From: Branchipolynoe longqiensis
Taxonomy: Eukaryota > Annelida > Polychaeta > Phyllodocida > Polynoidae
Reading direction: 5' to 3'
Assembly: GCA_030323885.1 (NCBI GenBank)
Contig: JASIRB010003451.1
Location: 57,092 to 121,091, forward strand
DNA length: 64,000 bases
Made by a program: the position numbers and the translations under genes. Shown in pieces: positions 10,806 to 22,552 of this stretch; the first letter of the stretch is position 1, and every line of letters starts with the position of its first letter. Below the pieces are notes generated by a model. The model did no database searches and was not told the DNA's origin. It was given only the letters and a program-made list of their open reading frames with translations.

Positions 10806-11530
10806 CATGACAGCTCACTACTCCAAGATGGCGAGATTCGCTGGTGCTGGCAGGTATAGAACAGCAGCATGTTGACCTGCCAGCCCCCGGCCTCCTGCAG
10901 CCAGCCCGACATAAAGGTAATCGTCAATTATGAAGCTGCTTTCCTGCGCGCAGACATGCGCACTCAAGGGGTTGGTCCCTGCACATGCGCCGCTTCTGGG
11001 ACTGGGTAGGAGCAATGGCGGAAGTATCAACAAAGCCCCGGTGAGCCATAGTAGATTAGGTCAAGCTGACTGCGAATGTCATCTGGCTGTTTCTATTAAT
11101 CGAGTGATTGATTAATCAATTAGCTAAGCGGCATTGGTGAAGTTCACTCTCAGTTGGAGATTAATCAGTTGTTGCCCGAGGTGGAGTTTGAGGTCCAAGT
11201 TTTGCTTTGTGCCAGACGTAATCCCGAGTTCATTTTATTAACAGTTGCCTACCGAAGTACCCGCCGATCTACCTATTTACAATGTAATGTAAATGACTGG
11301 AAGACCGGTGCCTCGGCGCTGAAAAAAATGTATATTCTGTTTTACCAACAACAACAAAATTAAAATTGCTGAAAGAGGCAGTAACATGACAAAGCCCGAA
11401 TTTACAACTAAATTATTGACAAGTATTATGATCACATATGACTAGTTATGGTTTGTATATCTTGACACAGTTTTTTTCCATACGAGTAATTTAGTGACCC
11501 AGTGTAGTCAAGTCGTGACTAGTACGATAA
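10806..11530. other. no gene recognised
   Basis: Short frames of 61-71 codons on both strands lack motifs. A GC-rich patch at 10840-11000 stands out from AT-rich flanks. Confidence 0.3.
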
Positions 11531-11905
11531 CAAAGACCCTATAATACTAAGACGGCTCACTCAGCCTGTACTGTGTAATCAAAATGATCAAACCCACCAC
11601 TTGGTGCGCTGGCTGTTCTCTTGGTTAAACAGGTGCTATATTATATGAATAAATGTATATATGAATGTGAAAGATGTGTGATGATGGTGATGCTGATGAT
11701 GATGCTGATGATATGTATTTGTTCATAGCAATTTCATATTGATGTGTATACATACTTACCTATCTCATGTATAATATAATTGTATGTGTTTACATGTGAA
11801 ACACCAACCAGCAGCCGGGCTGATCAAACCCACCACTAGGTGGCACTGCGAAATTTACATTGGGAGAGATAGGGAGTGAGCTGTCTAAGTATTATAGGGT
11901 CTTTG
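11531..11905. mobile_element. MITE with about 32-bp terminal inverted repeats
   Basis: Termini CAAAGACCCTATAATACT and its complement continue as AGAC-GCTCACTC on both sides with two mismatches. Just inside lie inverted copies of CAAACCCACCACT-GGTG. There is no coding capacity, and GATGCTGAT repeats occupy the middle. A GATAA motif occurs near both ends, but the target duplication is not clear, so no superfamily is assigned. Confidence 0.75.
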
Positions 11906-12134
11906 ATGATAATCTGCCCTGATGACTTCTCGAGTGTTGGAGTGACATAGCCCAACGAATGCTCACACACTTGAATAGGAATTCTCTATTGAAGATAACT
12001 GAAATATATATGAAGAGTTCGGGCGCAAAACCCCGTAAACACCTATCAAAAAATTGAGATAAACATTGCAATCAAGCCTTCAAAAAGTATGTGATTAGAA
12101 GAAAACTGGAATTAATAATATAATAATCGGTTCA

Positions 12135-13045
12135 CGGATAATTATACTTGTATAATTGCCTATACAGCACATAAATATATTGGTATTGCGCTTACGTTAA
12201 TGACATAAATAATGGTGATCTATAGACCTATTTCATATCACGTCAGCATGGGTATCTAGGTCAGTATGTGCGCCTTTTGGCTGCAGGATGACACACTGTC
12301 ACACTGCAAACTCAATGGCTATGAGCAATCTTCATACAGAAAAAGTGAAATATCTCTCAAACCACACCATCTAGAAACAAACCGCCTGGTACACATATAG
12401 AAAACATATTCACCGAATAGATTATATTAAATTCATACAGTTAGAGTTGTGCATTTCTATTAATTCTGAATAAAATTGACGTTTTGCACTGCACATACCG
12501 ACAAACTCAATGCATTGTCAATGGTCGTGAGCAATCTTCATACAGAAAAAGTGAAATATCTCTAAAACCACACCATCTAGAAACAAACCGCCTGGTACAC
12601 ATATAGAAAACATATTCACCGAATAGATTATATTAAATTCATACAGTTAGAGTTGTGCATTTCTATTAATTCTGAATAAAATTGACGTTTTGCACTGCAC
12701 ATACCGACAAACTCAATGCATTGTCAATGGTCGTGAGCAATCTTCATACAGAAAAAGTGAAATATCTCTAAAACCACACCATCTAGAAACAAACCGCCTG
12801 GTACACATATAGAAGACATATTCCACGAATAGATTATATTGAATTTATATGGTTAGGGTTATGCACTTCTATTAATTTTGAATAAAATAAAGGTTTTGCA
12901 CTGCGCGTACCAGCAAACTCAATGGCAGTGTGCCTTCGTTCTGCAGCCAAGCTGCGCATGCATACACAATGTTTATTAACATTGAAATAGGTCTATATGC
13001 TATTTATATTCGCATAATGAATTATACACCACATAAAAATAGTGG
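12135..13045. mobile_element. foldback-like element with internal 206-bp tandem units
   Basis: Three units of 206 bp (each with GAGCAATCTTCATACAGAAA, at 12323, 12529 and 12735) are flanked by inverted segments. These are TATAGACCTATTTCA on the left with its complement on the right, and TTGGCTGCAG-A-GA--CACACTG inside them. Units 2 and 3 are nearly identical, whereas unit 3's end and the last partial unit diverge. Subterminal sequences (TATACAGCACATAAATATA; complement of TATGTGGTGTATAATTCATT) relate it to copies at 22553, 24049, 35 kb and 60410. This layout recalls pearl/HINE (Helentron-related) elements, but that is inference. Confidence 0.6.
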
Positions 13046-13311
13046 CAAATGGATCATAGTTAATTTTTACTGGTAAGAGAAATTATACAGTGTATACTTC
13101 AGATTCAAGTCCAGCTATTATGTCATACTTACTTACAGATTATATTCAGACATTCGTTTTTCTGATGATTTGTGTGGGTTGTAGAGTTGGTGTGTTTTGT
13201 TTCTTGTTTATTTGGGGGGGGGGGCTTATTTGTGTTTACATGACCAAAATTGACCCACTAAAATGTATTGCGACACGTATAAATACCAAGAAAATATGGC
13301 AGCTTTTTATT

Positions 13312-13445
13312 GGTGGGGGGTATTGGGGTTTTACGTCCTAGCAGTAGCTAAGGCTATATCAGGATGGATGCTTACTTGTGACAGTGCGTTCTCATGACGC
13401 CGTTATAGTGTTGCGCCGTACAGATACCATGGCCACCAGCACCAC
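13312..13445 (-). mobile_element. SINE S1 fragment, 3' half (split by a SINE S3 insertion)
   Basis: Reads as the complement of the S1 tail (TTTTACGTCCTAGCA, CTATATCAGGAT, CTTGTGACAG) and continues at 13779 with the S1 head. Confidence 0.65.
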
Positions 13446-13456
13446 GATCCAATATC

Positions 13457-13778
13457 ATGTTCTCTGTGACGGAGTGGTTAGAGTATCTCACTTTTTCTAG
13501 GTCGGACTCCTAATCTGAAGGTCTGTGGTTTTTATTCCCCATGCCCCCCACCTCTGCTAATTTGGATTTTCACTGCTGTGTATAACTTACAGCGTCATCA
13601 AAGGACAGTTGCTCTCATACCATCTCTATGTGGTGTGGGAGGTTAAAAATCCCTTGGGTCGGTAAAAGTGTAGACTCGGGCTTTCTATCGACAAACTGTC
13701 TAATGGTGAAAACAAGTCTATTCAGACTTATCCATGATAGGCAGTATAAATCTTAAAGAAAATTATTTTTTTTTAAAT
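13457..13778 (+). mobile_element. tRNA-derived SINE S3, copy 1
   Basis: The head shows an A-box-like GGAGTGGTTAGAGT and a B-box region after CTAATCTGAAGGTC. The body includes GGTGTGGGAGGTTAAAAATC and CTTTCTATCGACAAACTGTC. The 3' end is CTTATCCATGATAGGCAGTATAAATC. Near-identical 16-17 bp sequences (ATGGCCACCAGCA-CAC) at 13429-13445 and 13779-13795 look like a target-site duplication, placing this SINE inside an older S1 copy. Confidence 0.8.
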
Positions 13779-13935
13779 ATGGCCACCAGCAGCACTCAGT
13801 ATCATTATCATTTCCCTATCCTAGTGATAGTTACGAGTATCAACCATTTAAGGCATTGGTTTTGCTCAAGGTGGGAATTGATCCCGTGACCTCCCGTATG
13901 GGAAGTGGGAGCTCTAGCCACTAGGTCAGTTAGTT
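13779..13935 (-). mobile_element. SINE S1 fragment, head half
   Basis: Complement of the S1 5' part: TTGATCCCGTGACCTCCC matches the B-box zone, and GAGCTCTAGCCACTAGG matches the A-box zone. Confidence 0.6.
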
Positions 13936-14087
13936 CGGCTCTGCCTGTGCCAGCGAAAGGGTTGGATTAATGGTGGGCGGGTTGTCAGAAAACTGATAGA
14001 TAAAAACAAACAAAGGTAGAATTCTGCTCGCGGGGGAGGAGGGGGTAGTATCAGATCTAGAGGATGGAGGCGAACATTATCTGGGAC

Positions 14088-14445
14088 GTGGACCGGAGCC
14101 AGGGGGAATAGGTAGAGGGGGCGGTGGGGGGGGGGGGGGAGGTGGAAGGGAGGAAGGGAAGGGAGGGGGGAGGGGATGAGAATAGGAGAGGAGGGGGGGG
14201 AAAGGGGAGGGACGGGAGAGGATAGAGTAGAGTGTGAGGAGGTGAGGAGAGGAGGGGAAAGGGAGAACGAGAGGGGCGGGAGGGTGGGAGGGGTGGGGAT
14301 GAGAGCGGGGGAGAGGGGAAGAGAAGGAGGGAAGGGATGGGAGGGGGGGAAGGAGAGGGGAGGGGAGGAGAGGAAAGAGAGGAGAGGAGAGGAGGGGGGA
14401 GATGGAGGGATGGGGGAGAGGAGGGGTCGGTTCTCTGTGATAGCT
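14088..14445 (+). repeat. polypurine (G/A) tract
   Basis: About 350 bases almost without pyrimidines (GGGGAGG, GAGAGGAGGGG). It has mirror-like symmetry typical of sequences able to form triplex DNA. The Pro/Ser frames on the minus strand are artefacts. Confidence 0.9.
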
Positions 14446-14682
14446 GAACTCCTTTCCGAGGCAACAACGTAGTGCTTTTTTATTGCCGAGCATAACCTCC
14501 GGCAGGTGGCGCCCCTGCATCAGTCGATGTGTGTGTGTGTGTGTGTGCTCGTTGTGGTGGTGTGTATGTAGATTGGGAGGTGGTTTGTTTCTTGGCATGG
14601 GTCAGGGGATGAGTAACTGGCACATACTTATATATATGCTAGATATTGCATTATGTGAATAATACATGTACACATAAACACT

Positions 14683-15093
14683 CATCATCATCATCATGCT
14701 GTCGGTCGCTATGTGACAAAGGCTGCTTTCATTACTTTACTGCTGCTCTCCATTTAGCTCTCTGCTGTGAGAGTTGCGTCCATGAGTCGGTCTTAATATC
14801 TCTCAGCTTCAGGTTTCTCTTGATGGTGTCCTTGAACCGGAGACGAGGGCGCCCTCTCTTTCTGTAACCAGAAGACAGTTGAAAATAGAGAATCTGCTTT
14901 GGTAGCATGTCTGATGACATCCTCATGAGGTGTCCAGTCCACCAGAGATTCTTTTTGATCAGAAGATCTTCCATAGAGGGCAGCCCCATCCATTCGAGTA
15001 TTTCCTTATTCGTCACTTTGTCCTTCCAGGTTAGCCTCATGATTGAACACAGATGTCACATCATGAAGGCATGCAGCTTTTTCACCTGTTGTC
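14683..15093 (-). mobile_element. LINE-A 3' fragment, copy 2, with 8-bp target duplication
   Basis: Minus-strand frame of 102 residues nearly identical to copy 1 (MRLTWKDKVTNKEILEWMG, LWWTGHLMRM, RLRFKDTIKRNL, AKWRAAVK), with the same 3' UTR and trinucleotide tail. TAAACACT occurs directly at both ends (14675-14682 and 15094-15101), so the insertion is 411 bp and complete as inserted. Confidence 0.9.
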
Positions 15094-15259
15094 TAAACAC
15101 TAGTATATATATATATTAATGTCTCATCTGATGCTTAGCTATATCATATACATGTATATACATATCTATATATATATATATATATATATAATTGAGCGTA
15201 AGCTGGTAGATATGGCATATCTATAAGTCTGTAAAGGTTTGGGAATGGCCTATTGCGCA

Positions 15260-15694
15260 TGTTGAGTGTGGGGGGGGGGGGGGGAGTGAGGTCATTGTGG
15301 AATTGACACTGACGCTATGGGTCAGATGGCAGTGATGCTGTGGTAGCAATGGTAGAGGAGTTATCGTTGATCTGACAGTAAAGCTACCATAGCCATGACA
15401 ATGAGGTTATGTGTGAGCTGACAATGAGGTTAGAGTGGTAGTGACAGCTTGGTTATGGTTCGTGGTGACAGCTCGACCAAAGGTGTCTGATGACAGTGTA
15501 GCTACAATAGCAGTGACTGTCCAACTATGGCGTATGGCGACAGCAAAGATAGAGTAGCAGCGACTGTCCAACTGTGGTGCATGGTGACAGTGAGGCTATG
15601 GTAGTGGTGACAACGCAGCAATGGAGAAACGGTGACAATGTAGTTGGAGTAGTAGTGACAGCTGGGCTTTGCTTACAATGAATCAATAGTAGCA
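15260..15694 (+). repeat. degenerate minisatellite of GTGACAG words
   Basis: GTGACAGCT, GTGACTGTCCAACT and GGTGACAATG recur at irregular 35-60 base spacing. It appears to be a decayed leading edge of the regular 40-bp array that follows. Confidence 0.6.
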
Positions 15695-15935
15695 GTGACA
15701 CTGACAGCTGGATTTTGGTGACAGTGAGTCAACATTAGCAGTGACAGCTGGGTTTTGGTGACAGTGAGTCAACATTAGCAGTGACAGCTGTGATTTGGTG
15801 ACAGTGAGTCAACATTAGCAGTGACAGCTGGGTTTTGGTGACAGTGAGTCCACATTAGCAGTGACAGCTGGGTTTTGGTGACAGTGAGTCAACATTAGCA
15901 GTGACAGCTGTGATTTGGTGACAGTGACTGAGGGT
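15695..15935 (+). repeat. 40-bp minisatellite, about 6 units
   Basis: Unit GTGACAGCTGGGTTTTGGTG plus ACAGTGAGTCAACATTAGCA, starting at 15741, 15781, 15821, 15861 and 15901. GGGTTTT and TGATTTG forms alternate with a two-unit rhythm. Confidence 0.95.
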
Positions 15936-16004
15936 GAAGTGAAACACCATTAGCGGTGACAACACAGTTGTATGGCCAGGGAAACCGTATGAGTTACCAC
16001 CCCC

Positions 16005-16560
16005 TCCCCCCCCCCCCTCCACCCTCCACCCTCCTCCCCTCCCGTGTATATGAATGAGTGCACTCAGTGACTCGCTGGTTCTCGTGTGTCCCGGTGTACT
16101 GTCGGTGTACGACCCGTGACGGTGGCCGGACATGGAGGGGGGGGGGGGAGCTTGAGGGTGGGAAGGGGAGCCGTGGAGCGGAGGGAGGACGGGAGGGAGG
16201 GAGGGAGGGGGGAGATCGAGGGGGGGGGGGGAGGGGAGGTGCGATGGATGCCGGGAGAGACGTGGAGGGAAGGCCGGGAAAGGTGGGGATAGAGGCCGGG
16301 TGAGGCGAGGACGGGGACCGGGAGAGGGAGCCTGCGGGGACTGCCGCCGGGATGCGGGGGAGTAAGGCCGGGCTTGGGACGAGGACTACCGGGGCCCGGT
16401 GTGTCGATCCTGGGGATTGAGTGGTCAGCATGTAAAGCCCCCACTTTGATGTGTGGTGGGTGGCAGCAGACCAGTGTGGTGAACACGCCAGACGCCCTCT
16501 GCCGGACATTGCCCGCCCTGCTGCCCCCCCCCACGGCCCCCATCTCCCCCCCCCCCACCC
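16005..16560. other. GC-rich purine/pyrimidine-biased sequence
   Basis: Poly-C and poly-G runs and purine-rich stretches lead into the 95-bp array. The open frames on both strands are compositional artefacts (Pro/Ser or Gly/Arg-rich). Confidence 0.6.
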
Positions 16561-17208
16561 TCATCTCCCCTCCCTCCGCCCCCATATCCCCTCCCTCCGC
16601 CCCCATCTCCCCTCCCCGCCCCCATCTCCTTTCCCCGCCCCCATCTCCCCTCCCCCGCAACCATCTCCCCTCCCATCCCCCGACCACACCTTCCCTCCCC
16701 GCCTCCATCCCCCTCCCCTCTCTCCTCTATCCGCCCCATCTCCCCTTCCCCGCAACCACCTCCCCTCCCATCCCCCGACCACACCTTCCCTCCCCGCCTC
16801 CATCCCCTCCACTCTCTCCTCTCTCCGCCCCATCTCCCCTTCCCCGCAACCATCTCCCCTCCCATCCCCCGACCACACCTTCCCTCCCCCCCCTCCATCC
16901 CCCTCCACTCTCTCCTCTCTCCGCCCCATCTCCCCTTCCCCGCAACCATCTCCCCTCCCATCCCCGACCACACCTTCCCTCCCCGCCTCCATCCCCCTCC
17001 ACTCTCTCCTCTCTCCGCCCCATCTCCCCTTCCCCGCAACCATCTCCCCTCCCATCCCCCGACCACACCTTCCCTTCCCCGCCTCCATCCACCTCCACTC
17101 TCTCCTCTCTCCGCCCCATCTCCCCTTCCCCGCAACCATCTCCCCTCCCATCCCCCGCCCACATCTTCCCTTCCCCGCCTCCACCCCCCTCCACTCTCTC
17201 CGCCCCCA
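16560..17208. repeat. 95-bp pyrimidine-rich minisatellite, about 6 units
   Basis: CCGCCCCATCTCCCCTTCCC recurs at 16731, 16825, 16921, 17015 and 17111 (spacing 94-96). Each unit also holds GACCACACCTTCCC and CTCTCTCCTCT. The long frames (up to 307 codons) exist only because the repeat lacks stops. Confidence 0.95.
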
Positions 17209-17357
17209 TTATATACGACACTAAGTCAAATAAATATTTCATTATTCAGTTAGGCCCCACCCAAGCAAACAACTCCCTTGATCAGGGGGAGAAGTAAGCC
17301 TAGGAGAGAAAAAAAGGGTAGAGTATAGGAAAGAGAAATCTACTTGTTAGGTTCTGG

Positions 17358-17495
17358 ACTCCCCACCACCACCACCACCACCACGCCACCACCACCACGC
17401 CCACCACCCCACCACCACCACACCACCACCACCACCACAACCCCCTACCACCACCATCACCCCCCACCACCACCACCCCACCACCCCTACCCTTC
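17358..17495 (+). repeat. CCA trinucleotide microsatellite
   Basis: Imperfect (CCA)n with CACC interruptions. Confidence 0.95.
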
Positions 17496-17576
17496 CCATT
17501 TCATGTGTTTCTTTCTCGTTATGTGTTACACAAAGGAAGACACGTCTGAGCATAAATTCTGTGATCGATTTATTCC

Positions 17577-17660
17577 TTAAACTAAGTTATAGTCCGATGA
17601 CAACATAACATTTTCAAAACCAGGACACTTACCTAGTTTTGATCCTAAATATCCATGACA

Positions 17661-17697
<37 letters not shown>

Positions 17698-17941
17698 CTC
17701 TTGCTGGATAGAAGGGAAAGTAAAGTTAGGTTAATAAAACCTGTTACTGCTGAAGTCTTTTCGACGTGCAGGCAAAAATTTAATGTTGGCATCTTTTCAT
17801 TTCGAACATGTCTCATGTTAGCCACATTTAATCAAAGTTACTTTAATTTAAAGTAAGTTTGATTGTATTTGTAACGGTCAACCTGAGATATTTATCTGAA
17901 AATATGGCAAGAACTCAAAGGCATTAGACTATGCAACTTAA
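17577..17941. mobile_element. TTAA-flanked palindromic element, copy 1
   Basis: Begins and ends with TTAA next to AGT-TATAGTCCGATG and CATTAGACTATGCAACTT. The interior matches the family at 30.5, 38, 51 and 52.3 kb (TTTTCAAAACCA, AATAAAACCTGTTACTGCTG, GATATTTATCTGA). A pure T33 run at 17661-17693 lies inside it. Confidence 0.7.
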
Positions 17942-18005
17942 GTTTAAAGTGTGCAGAGTGTGGACTTTGGACCACACACATATATACACATGTGTATACA
18001 TAATA

Positions 18006-18388
18006 CAGATGAACCTCGATCCAATGGACACCAATGCAACGGATTCCGGATCCAATGGACACAATCCGCTAGAGTGAATATCTGAACATTTGCGCACTTT
18101 AAGAGAACTAGTTATTAGGGAACAGTATCAGCGAGGCAAGCAGTTGAAACTTGACACAATTTTAATAACATTTTTCTCTTTTTTTTTCTCCATTATATTT
18201 TTTACATTACAGGTACATTATTTTTACATTGTTTACTAAGTGATCATGGGTGGCACTATTTATGAACCTTAGTTCTGTATTTTGTGTTTATTTTCGTACC
18301 CCCCAGAAAATTTCGTCGCTGCAATGGACAAACGGCTTTAATGGACAACTGCTCCCCCCTATTAGTCCGTTGGATCGAGGTTCATCTG
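18006..18388. mobile_element. pogo/Tigger-like MITE, family A
   Basis: CAGATGAACCTCGATCCAAT at the left end and its near-complement at the right (CCGTTGGATCGAGG, TTCATCTG), both followed by TA. TA duplication and CAG...CTG termini are typical of Tc1/mariner-pogo non-autonomous elements. Internal copies of CAATGGACA and CGGATCCAATGG echo the terminus. No transposase is encoded. Confidence 0.75.
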
Positions 18389-18401
18389 TATATATACACA
18401 T

Positions 18402-18456
18402 ATTTTGTTTGTTTAACGACCCCCCAGCACAAAAAGTAGACATCGGTTATTGGGGG
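18402..18456 (-). mobile_element. fragment of SINE S5 (3' end)
   Basis: TTTGTTTGTTTAACGAC, CCAGCACA and CATCGG-TATTGG match the complement of the S5 3' end seen complete at 55911-56248. Confidence 0.5.
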
Positions 18457-19050
18457 ATATATACACAGATATGCACTTATAATAGTTATATACATTTATA
18501 TACATATATATATGTACTATATCATTTATTATGTGGATATAAATAACTGCAGCCACTTAATGTTTCTCTCTAACCACCTTAACTTCCATGTTATTCACTG
18601 TGGAAGGGCATTCTCTCCTCCCTACCTCCTCTACACCATGAGCCAACTGTCACTCTACATACATACATATGCATATATATATGTACATATATATATATAT
18701 ACACATACATACATATATACATATCTATACAAAGCTATACCTATATGCATATGCATAATTATATACATATAAATACACATATAAATAGATGTATATACAT
18801 ATACATACGTATATACATATATTCGGATAGTGATAAGACCATTTCGCGTGTAATAAGGGCTGGAGTGCCCCCCCCCCTCCCCCACACCCAGGTGGAAGGG
18901 GGGGGGGGGGGTCCGGCATGCATCGCTCCATGCGTGACACTCCACTCGCTCGGAAGTTATATATATATACATATATATATACATAATATGTAAACATAAT
19001 AATATGTATACATAATACATAATATGTGTGCGCAGAGTTGGAGGAGAAAT

Positions 19051-19098
<48 letters not shown>

Positions 19099-19742
19099 GC
19101 ATTATGATTATATAAATAACAAAGGTGACCAAACATCAAGACACCGGTAACGAGCTGCTCCCAGACGGGTGCCCAACATGGCTGAACTCCTAAAGCACGT
19201 CTACTGCACACCCGCCTATAACAGGACACACACACACCCTCACACCAACACCAACACCAACACCAACACCAACACCAACACCCACACCAACACATATGGA
19301 TCACTCAAGGCCATGGCCGCTGGTGGTGTTTTTTTTAACCCACAAAAAGCAGCAACCAGCTCCGGAGTGGCATGACCGGTGTGAGTGACCGCATCTGCCG
19401 CTACGTGTCCTGCTTTCATCTTTATAGTGCTGCTCATGTTTTACTTCTACTTTGTTTTATCTCGTCCCCATCCCCACCTCTCTGCATCCGTCCTCTGGCT
19501 CCTCTGCCTCGTCTACTCTTACCTCCCCCCACCACACACACACACATCCACACACACACACACATGGGCAGACCCAGACAGCGGCAGTTGGACGTCGTGC
19601 CGCCATGTTGGTTTTTCCCTTATTAGGCAGGGAACGCCAGTCGGTAACTGCAGCCTGGCATGATGCGCCTCTCCTCAACCCCAACCCCAACCCCCCTCAC
19701 CCACACCATCCCCACCCATCCCGCCCATCCCCGTCCATCCCT
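18457..19742. other. microsatellite-rich sequence without a gene
   Basis: Holds TATATACATA arrays (18655-18830, 18955-19095), poly-C/poly-G at 18869-18912, an ACACCA hexamer array (19235-19290) and an AC run (19540-19565). No coding or TIR signal was found. Confidence 0.6.
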
Positions 19743-19743
19743 A

Positions 19744-19878
19744 CTCATCATCATCATCATCATCATGCTGTCGGTCGCAATGCGACAAAGACTGCTTTCA
19801 TTACTTGACTGCCGCTCTCCATTTAGCTCTCTGCTGTGAGAGTTGCATCCATGAGTCGGTCTTAATGTCTCTCAGCTC
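19744..19878 (-). mobile_element. LINE-A 3' fragment, copy 4 (very short)
   Basis: Contains the family's trinucleotide tail, 3' UTR (GCTGTCGGTCGCAATGCGAC) and only the last about 30 codons before a 5' truncation at CTCTCAGCT. Confidence 0.85.
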
Positions 19879-20164
19879 ATTTCATGAAAGCTGCCTGCAA
19901 AAGTGTTGAAGTGCTGCTGGCTTTTGCAAGTTACCAGCGGCACTCTCTCGGGGAGTAATAGAGGTTTCACACCGGCAAGTACATGTCAAGACAGGCGCAA
20001 AACTATTTGTCCCTGCCCACCCCACCACTATCACTTCCTGGCAACCCTCCCCCAGCTGCGCCCAATGCCTTCACACCCTCCCACACCTCCATCCGCTCTC
20101 CATGTTGATGGGAACACAGTGATGGTACATGGATGGAACAGCACCCTCTTAAGCCATGTTCACA

Positions 20165-20760
20165 TGTGCACATATACATACAAACAAACTCACTCAGAGT
20201 ATCACCCACATACACATGTCTACTCACACACACATATACATACATACATACATACATACATACATACAAACAAAATCACTCAGAGTATCACCCACATACA
20301 CATGTCTACTCACACACACATATATATACAAACAAACTCACTCAGAGTATCACCCACATACACATGTCTACTCACACACATATACATACAAACAAACTCA
20401 CTCAGAATATCACCCACATACACATGTCTACTCACACACATATATATACAAACAAACTCACTCAGAGTATCACCCACACATATACATACATACAAACTCA
20501 CTCAGAGTATCACCCACATACACATGTCTACTCACACACATATATACATACAAACAAACTCACTGAGAGTATCACCCACATACACATGTCTACTCACACA
20601 CACATATACATACAAACAAACTCACTCAGAGTATCACCCACATACACATGTCAACTCACACACACATATACATACATACACACTCACTCAGAGTATCACC
20701 CACATACAAATGTCTACTCACACACATATACATACAAGCAAACCCATGTACACAATATGC
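20165..20760 (+). repeat. about 60-bp minisatellite
   Basis: Unit CATACAAACAAACTCACTCA, GAGTATCACCCACATACAC, ATGTCTACTCACACACATAT, about 9 copies with small length changes in the CATA part. The Thr/His/Tyr-rich frame is an artefact. Confidence 0.95.
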
Positions 20761-21345
20761 TTCACTCACATATTTATCCACAGTCATTCTCACACACACA
20801 CCTCACCGACTGACCTCCATACACACACAGACCTCCCTCCACTCACCCACACACACCCCTCCACCCACCCACACATCCTTCACACACACACATGTTTCTC
20901 ACCTCACAATTCACAACACAACCCACTCACAACACAACACACCCACACACCCACACACCCACACACCCACACACCCACACACCCACACACCCACACATCC
21001 ACACACCCACACACCCACACACCCATACACCCACACACCCACACACCCACACACCCACACACCCACACACCCACACACCCACACACCCACACACCCACAC
21101 ACTCACACACCCACACACCCACACACCCACACACACCCACACACCCACACACACCCACACCTCCCTCCACCCATCCGCACATCGCCCACCCACAGCCCAC
21201 CCACACACACATCTTTCTCCACTCACACCCACTCACGCACTCACAGTCACACACCTCAACACATTCCCAACACAACTCACTTACAACACAACACACCCGC
21301 ACCCACACCCACACACCCACACACCCGCACAGCTGTGATGTTAGG
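20761..21345 (+). repeat. ACACACCC 8-bp array and related CA-rich DNA
   Basis: Nearly pure (ACACACCC)n at 20935-21160, flanked by looser CACTCACA sequence. Confidence 0.95.
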
Positions 21346-21369
21346 CCCGGTGACCCACCCCGCCCCCTC

Positions 21370-21900
21370 ACGGGATTGACTTACACCCCTCTGTACATGC
21401 AAATTACACACGAGCACGGAATGATATTAATTTCCAAACCGCCTCTTTCTGCACGCTGATTGGGTTTGACTTGGCAGGATGTTCAGCCCGGGACCCCCCC
21501 CCCCCCACACACACACACAAACCATCATCCCCCCCCCTCCCACCCACCCGCGCTCCCGCTACTCAAACCCAACCCTACCTCCCTTTAGAGACATTCGTCA
21601 TGTGATGCGGATGACGTCATCGCAGGTGATCATGACGTCACGGCAGGAGGTTGGTCACGTGGTCCCAGTGACGTTGTTCTATCTTCAACACTCGGCTGAT
21701 TAAACTTAAAGTGGCAAATAGTCCAATGAAAGAATCAAATTATCGAAATCGGAACACGGGAGTAAATGAATAGGCTGTTCCCGATTTTTAATTAATGATT
21801 TTCATAATGAAAAAGAATACTATTTTCTGAACCAAAAGCTAGAAAGATGGCACCACCTGTTTGGTACTGTAGTGAGGTGCACTGAGCGATATAGACGGGT
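21370..21900. other. unassigned sequence with a CRE/E-box-like cluster
   Basis: Between 21590 and 21680 are two TGACGTCA palindromes, a CACGTG and further TGACGT half-sites within about 80 bases. No neighbouring gene is recognisable, so a regulatory role is only a possibility. Confidence 0.35.
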
Positions 21901-21907
21901 ACATATA

Positions 21908-22081
21908 CAGTAAAACCTCTCTAAATCGACCATGCGACCGATCTTAAGTGGTCCATTTAAGGAGGTGGTCGGTTTAGAGAGTTAGAATATCCTTACAATT
22001 GTATTTTTGGGAACCAAATAAAGCGATCGATATAAGGGAGTGTTCGATCTGTGGAGGTGGTAAGTTAGAGAGGTTTTACTA
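21908..22081. mobile_element. pogo/Tigger-like palindromic MITE, family B, copy 1
   Basis: CAGTAAAACCTCTCTAAATC at the left and TTAGAGAGGTTTTACT at the right, with TA flanks. Almost the whole 174 bp folds on itself (GTCGGT/ACCGAC words). The final G of ACTG is mutated. Confidence 0.85.
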
Positions 22082-22097
22082 TATAATATATATAGTA

Positions 22098-22106
22098 AAT
22101 AGCGCC

Positions 22107-22165
<59 letters not shown>

Positions 22166-22192
22166 GTATCTATAATTATATATAAATATATA
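22098..22192. repeat. TA microsatellite
   Basis: (TA)n between two family-B MITE pieces. Confidence 0.95.
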
Positions 22193-22232
22193 CAGTAAAA
22201 CATCTCTAACTTGCCACCTCCACGTATCTTTT
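22193..22232. mobile_element. family B MITE, terminal fragment
   Basis: CAGTAAAACATCTCTAACTT then CCACCTCCAC, cut by the S3 SINE tail. Confidence 0.7.
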
Positions 22233-22235
22233 TTC

Positions 22236-22545
22236 TTGAAGATTTATACTGCCTGTCATCGATAAGTCTGAATAGGCTTGTTTTCACCATTAGACAGTTT
22301 GTCGATAGAAAGCCTGAGCCTACACTTTTACCGACCCAAGGGATTTTTAACCTCCCACACCACATAGACATGGTATGAGAACAACCGGCCTTTGATGACG
22401 CTGTAAGTTAGACACAGTGGTGGAAATCCAAATTGGCAGAGGTGGGGGCACGCGGAATCGAACCACCGACCTTCAGATTAGGAATCCGACCTCGAAAAAA
22501 GTCAGACAGTCTGAGCACTCCACCACAGAGAACACCAAATCTGTA
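22236..22545 (-). mobile_element. tRNA-derived SINE S3, copy 2
   Basis: Complement of the S3 layout: the tail at the left (GATTTATACTGCCTGTCATC), the body GATTTTTAACCTCCCACACC, and the head at the right with B box GAATCGAACCACCGACC and GTCTGAGCACTCCACCACAG. Confidence 0.85.
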
Positions 22546-22552
22546 AATATAT

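Noticed and set aside
16374..17242. Proline/serine-rich and glycine/arginine-rich frames of 170-307 codons
   Set aside because: All lie on the 95-bp pyrimidine minisatellite and are open on both strands, which is a composition effect.
19903..21459. A 518-codon Thr/His/Pro frame
   Set aside because: It covers the 60-bp and ACACACCC arrays and is interrupted by repeat-length changes; no domain is present.
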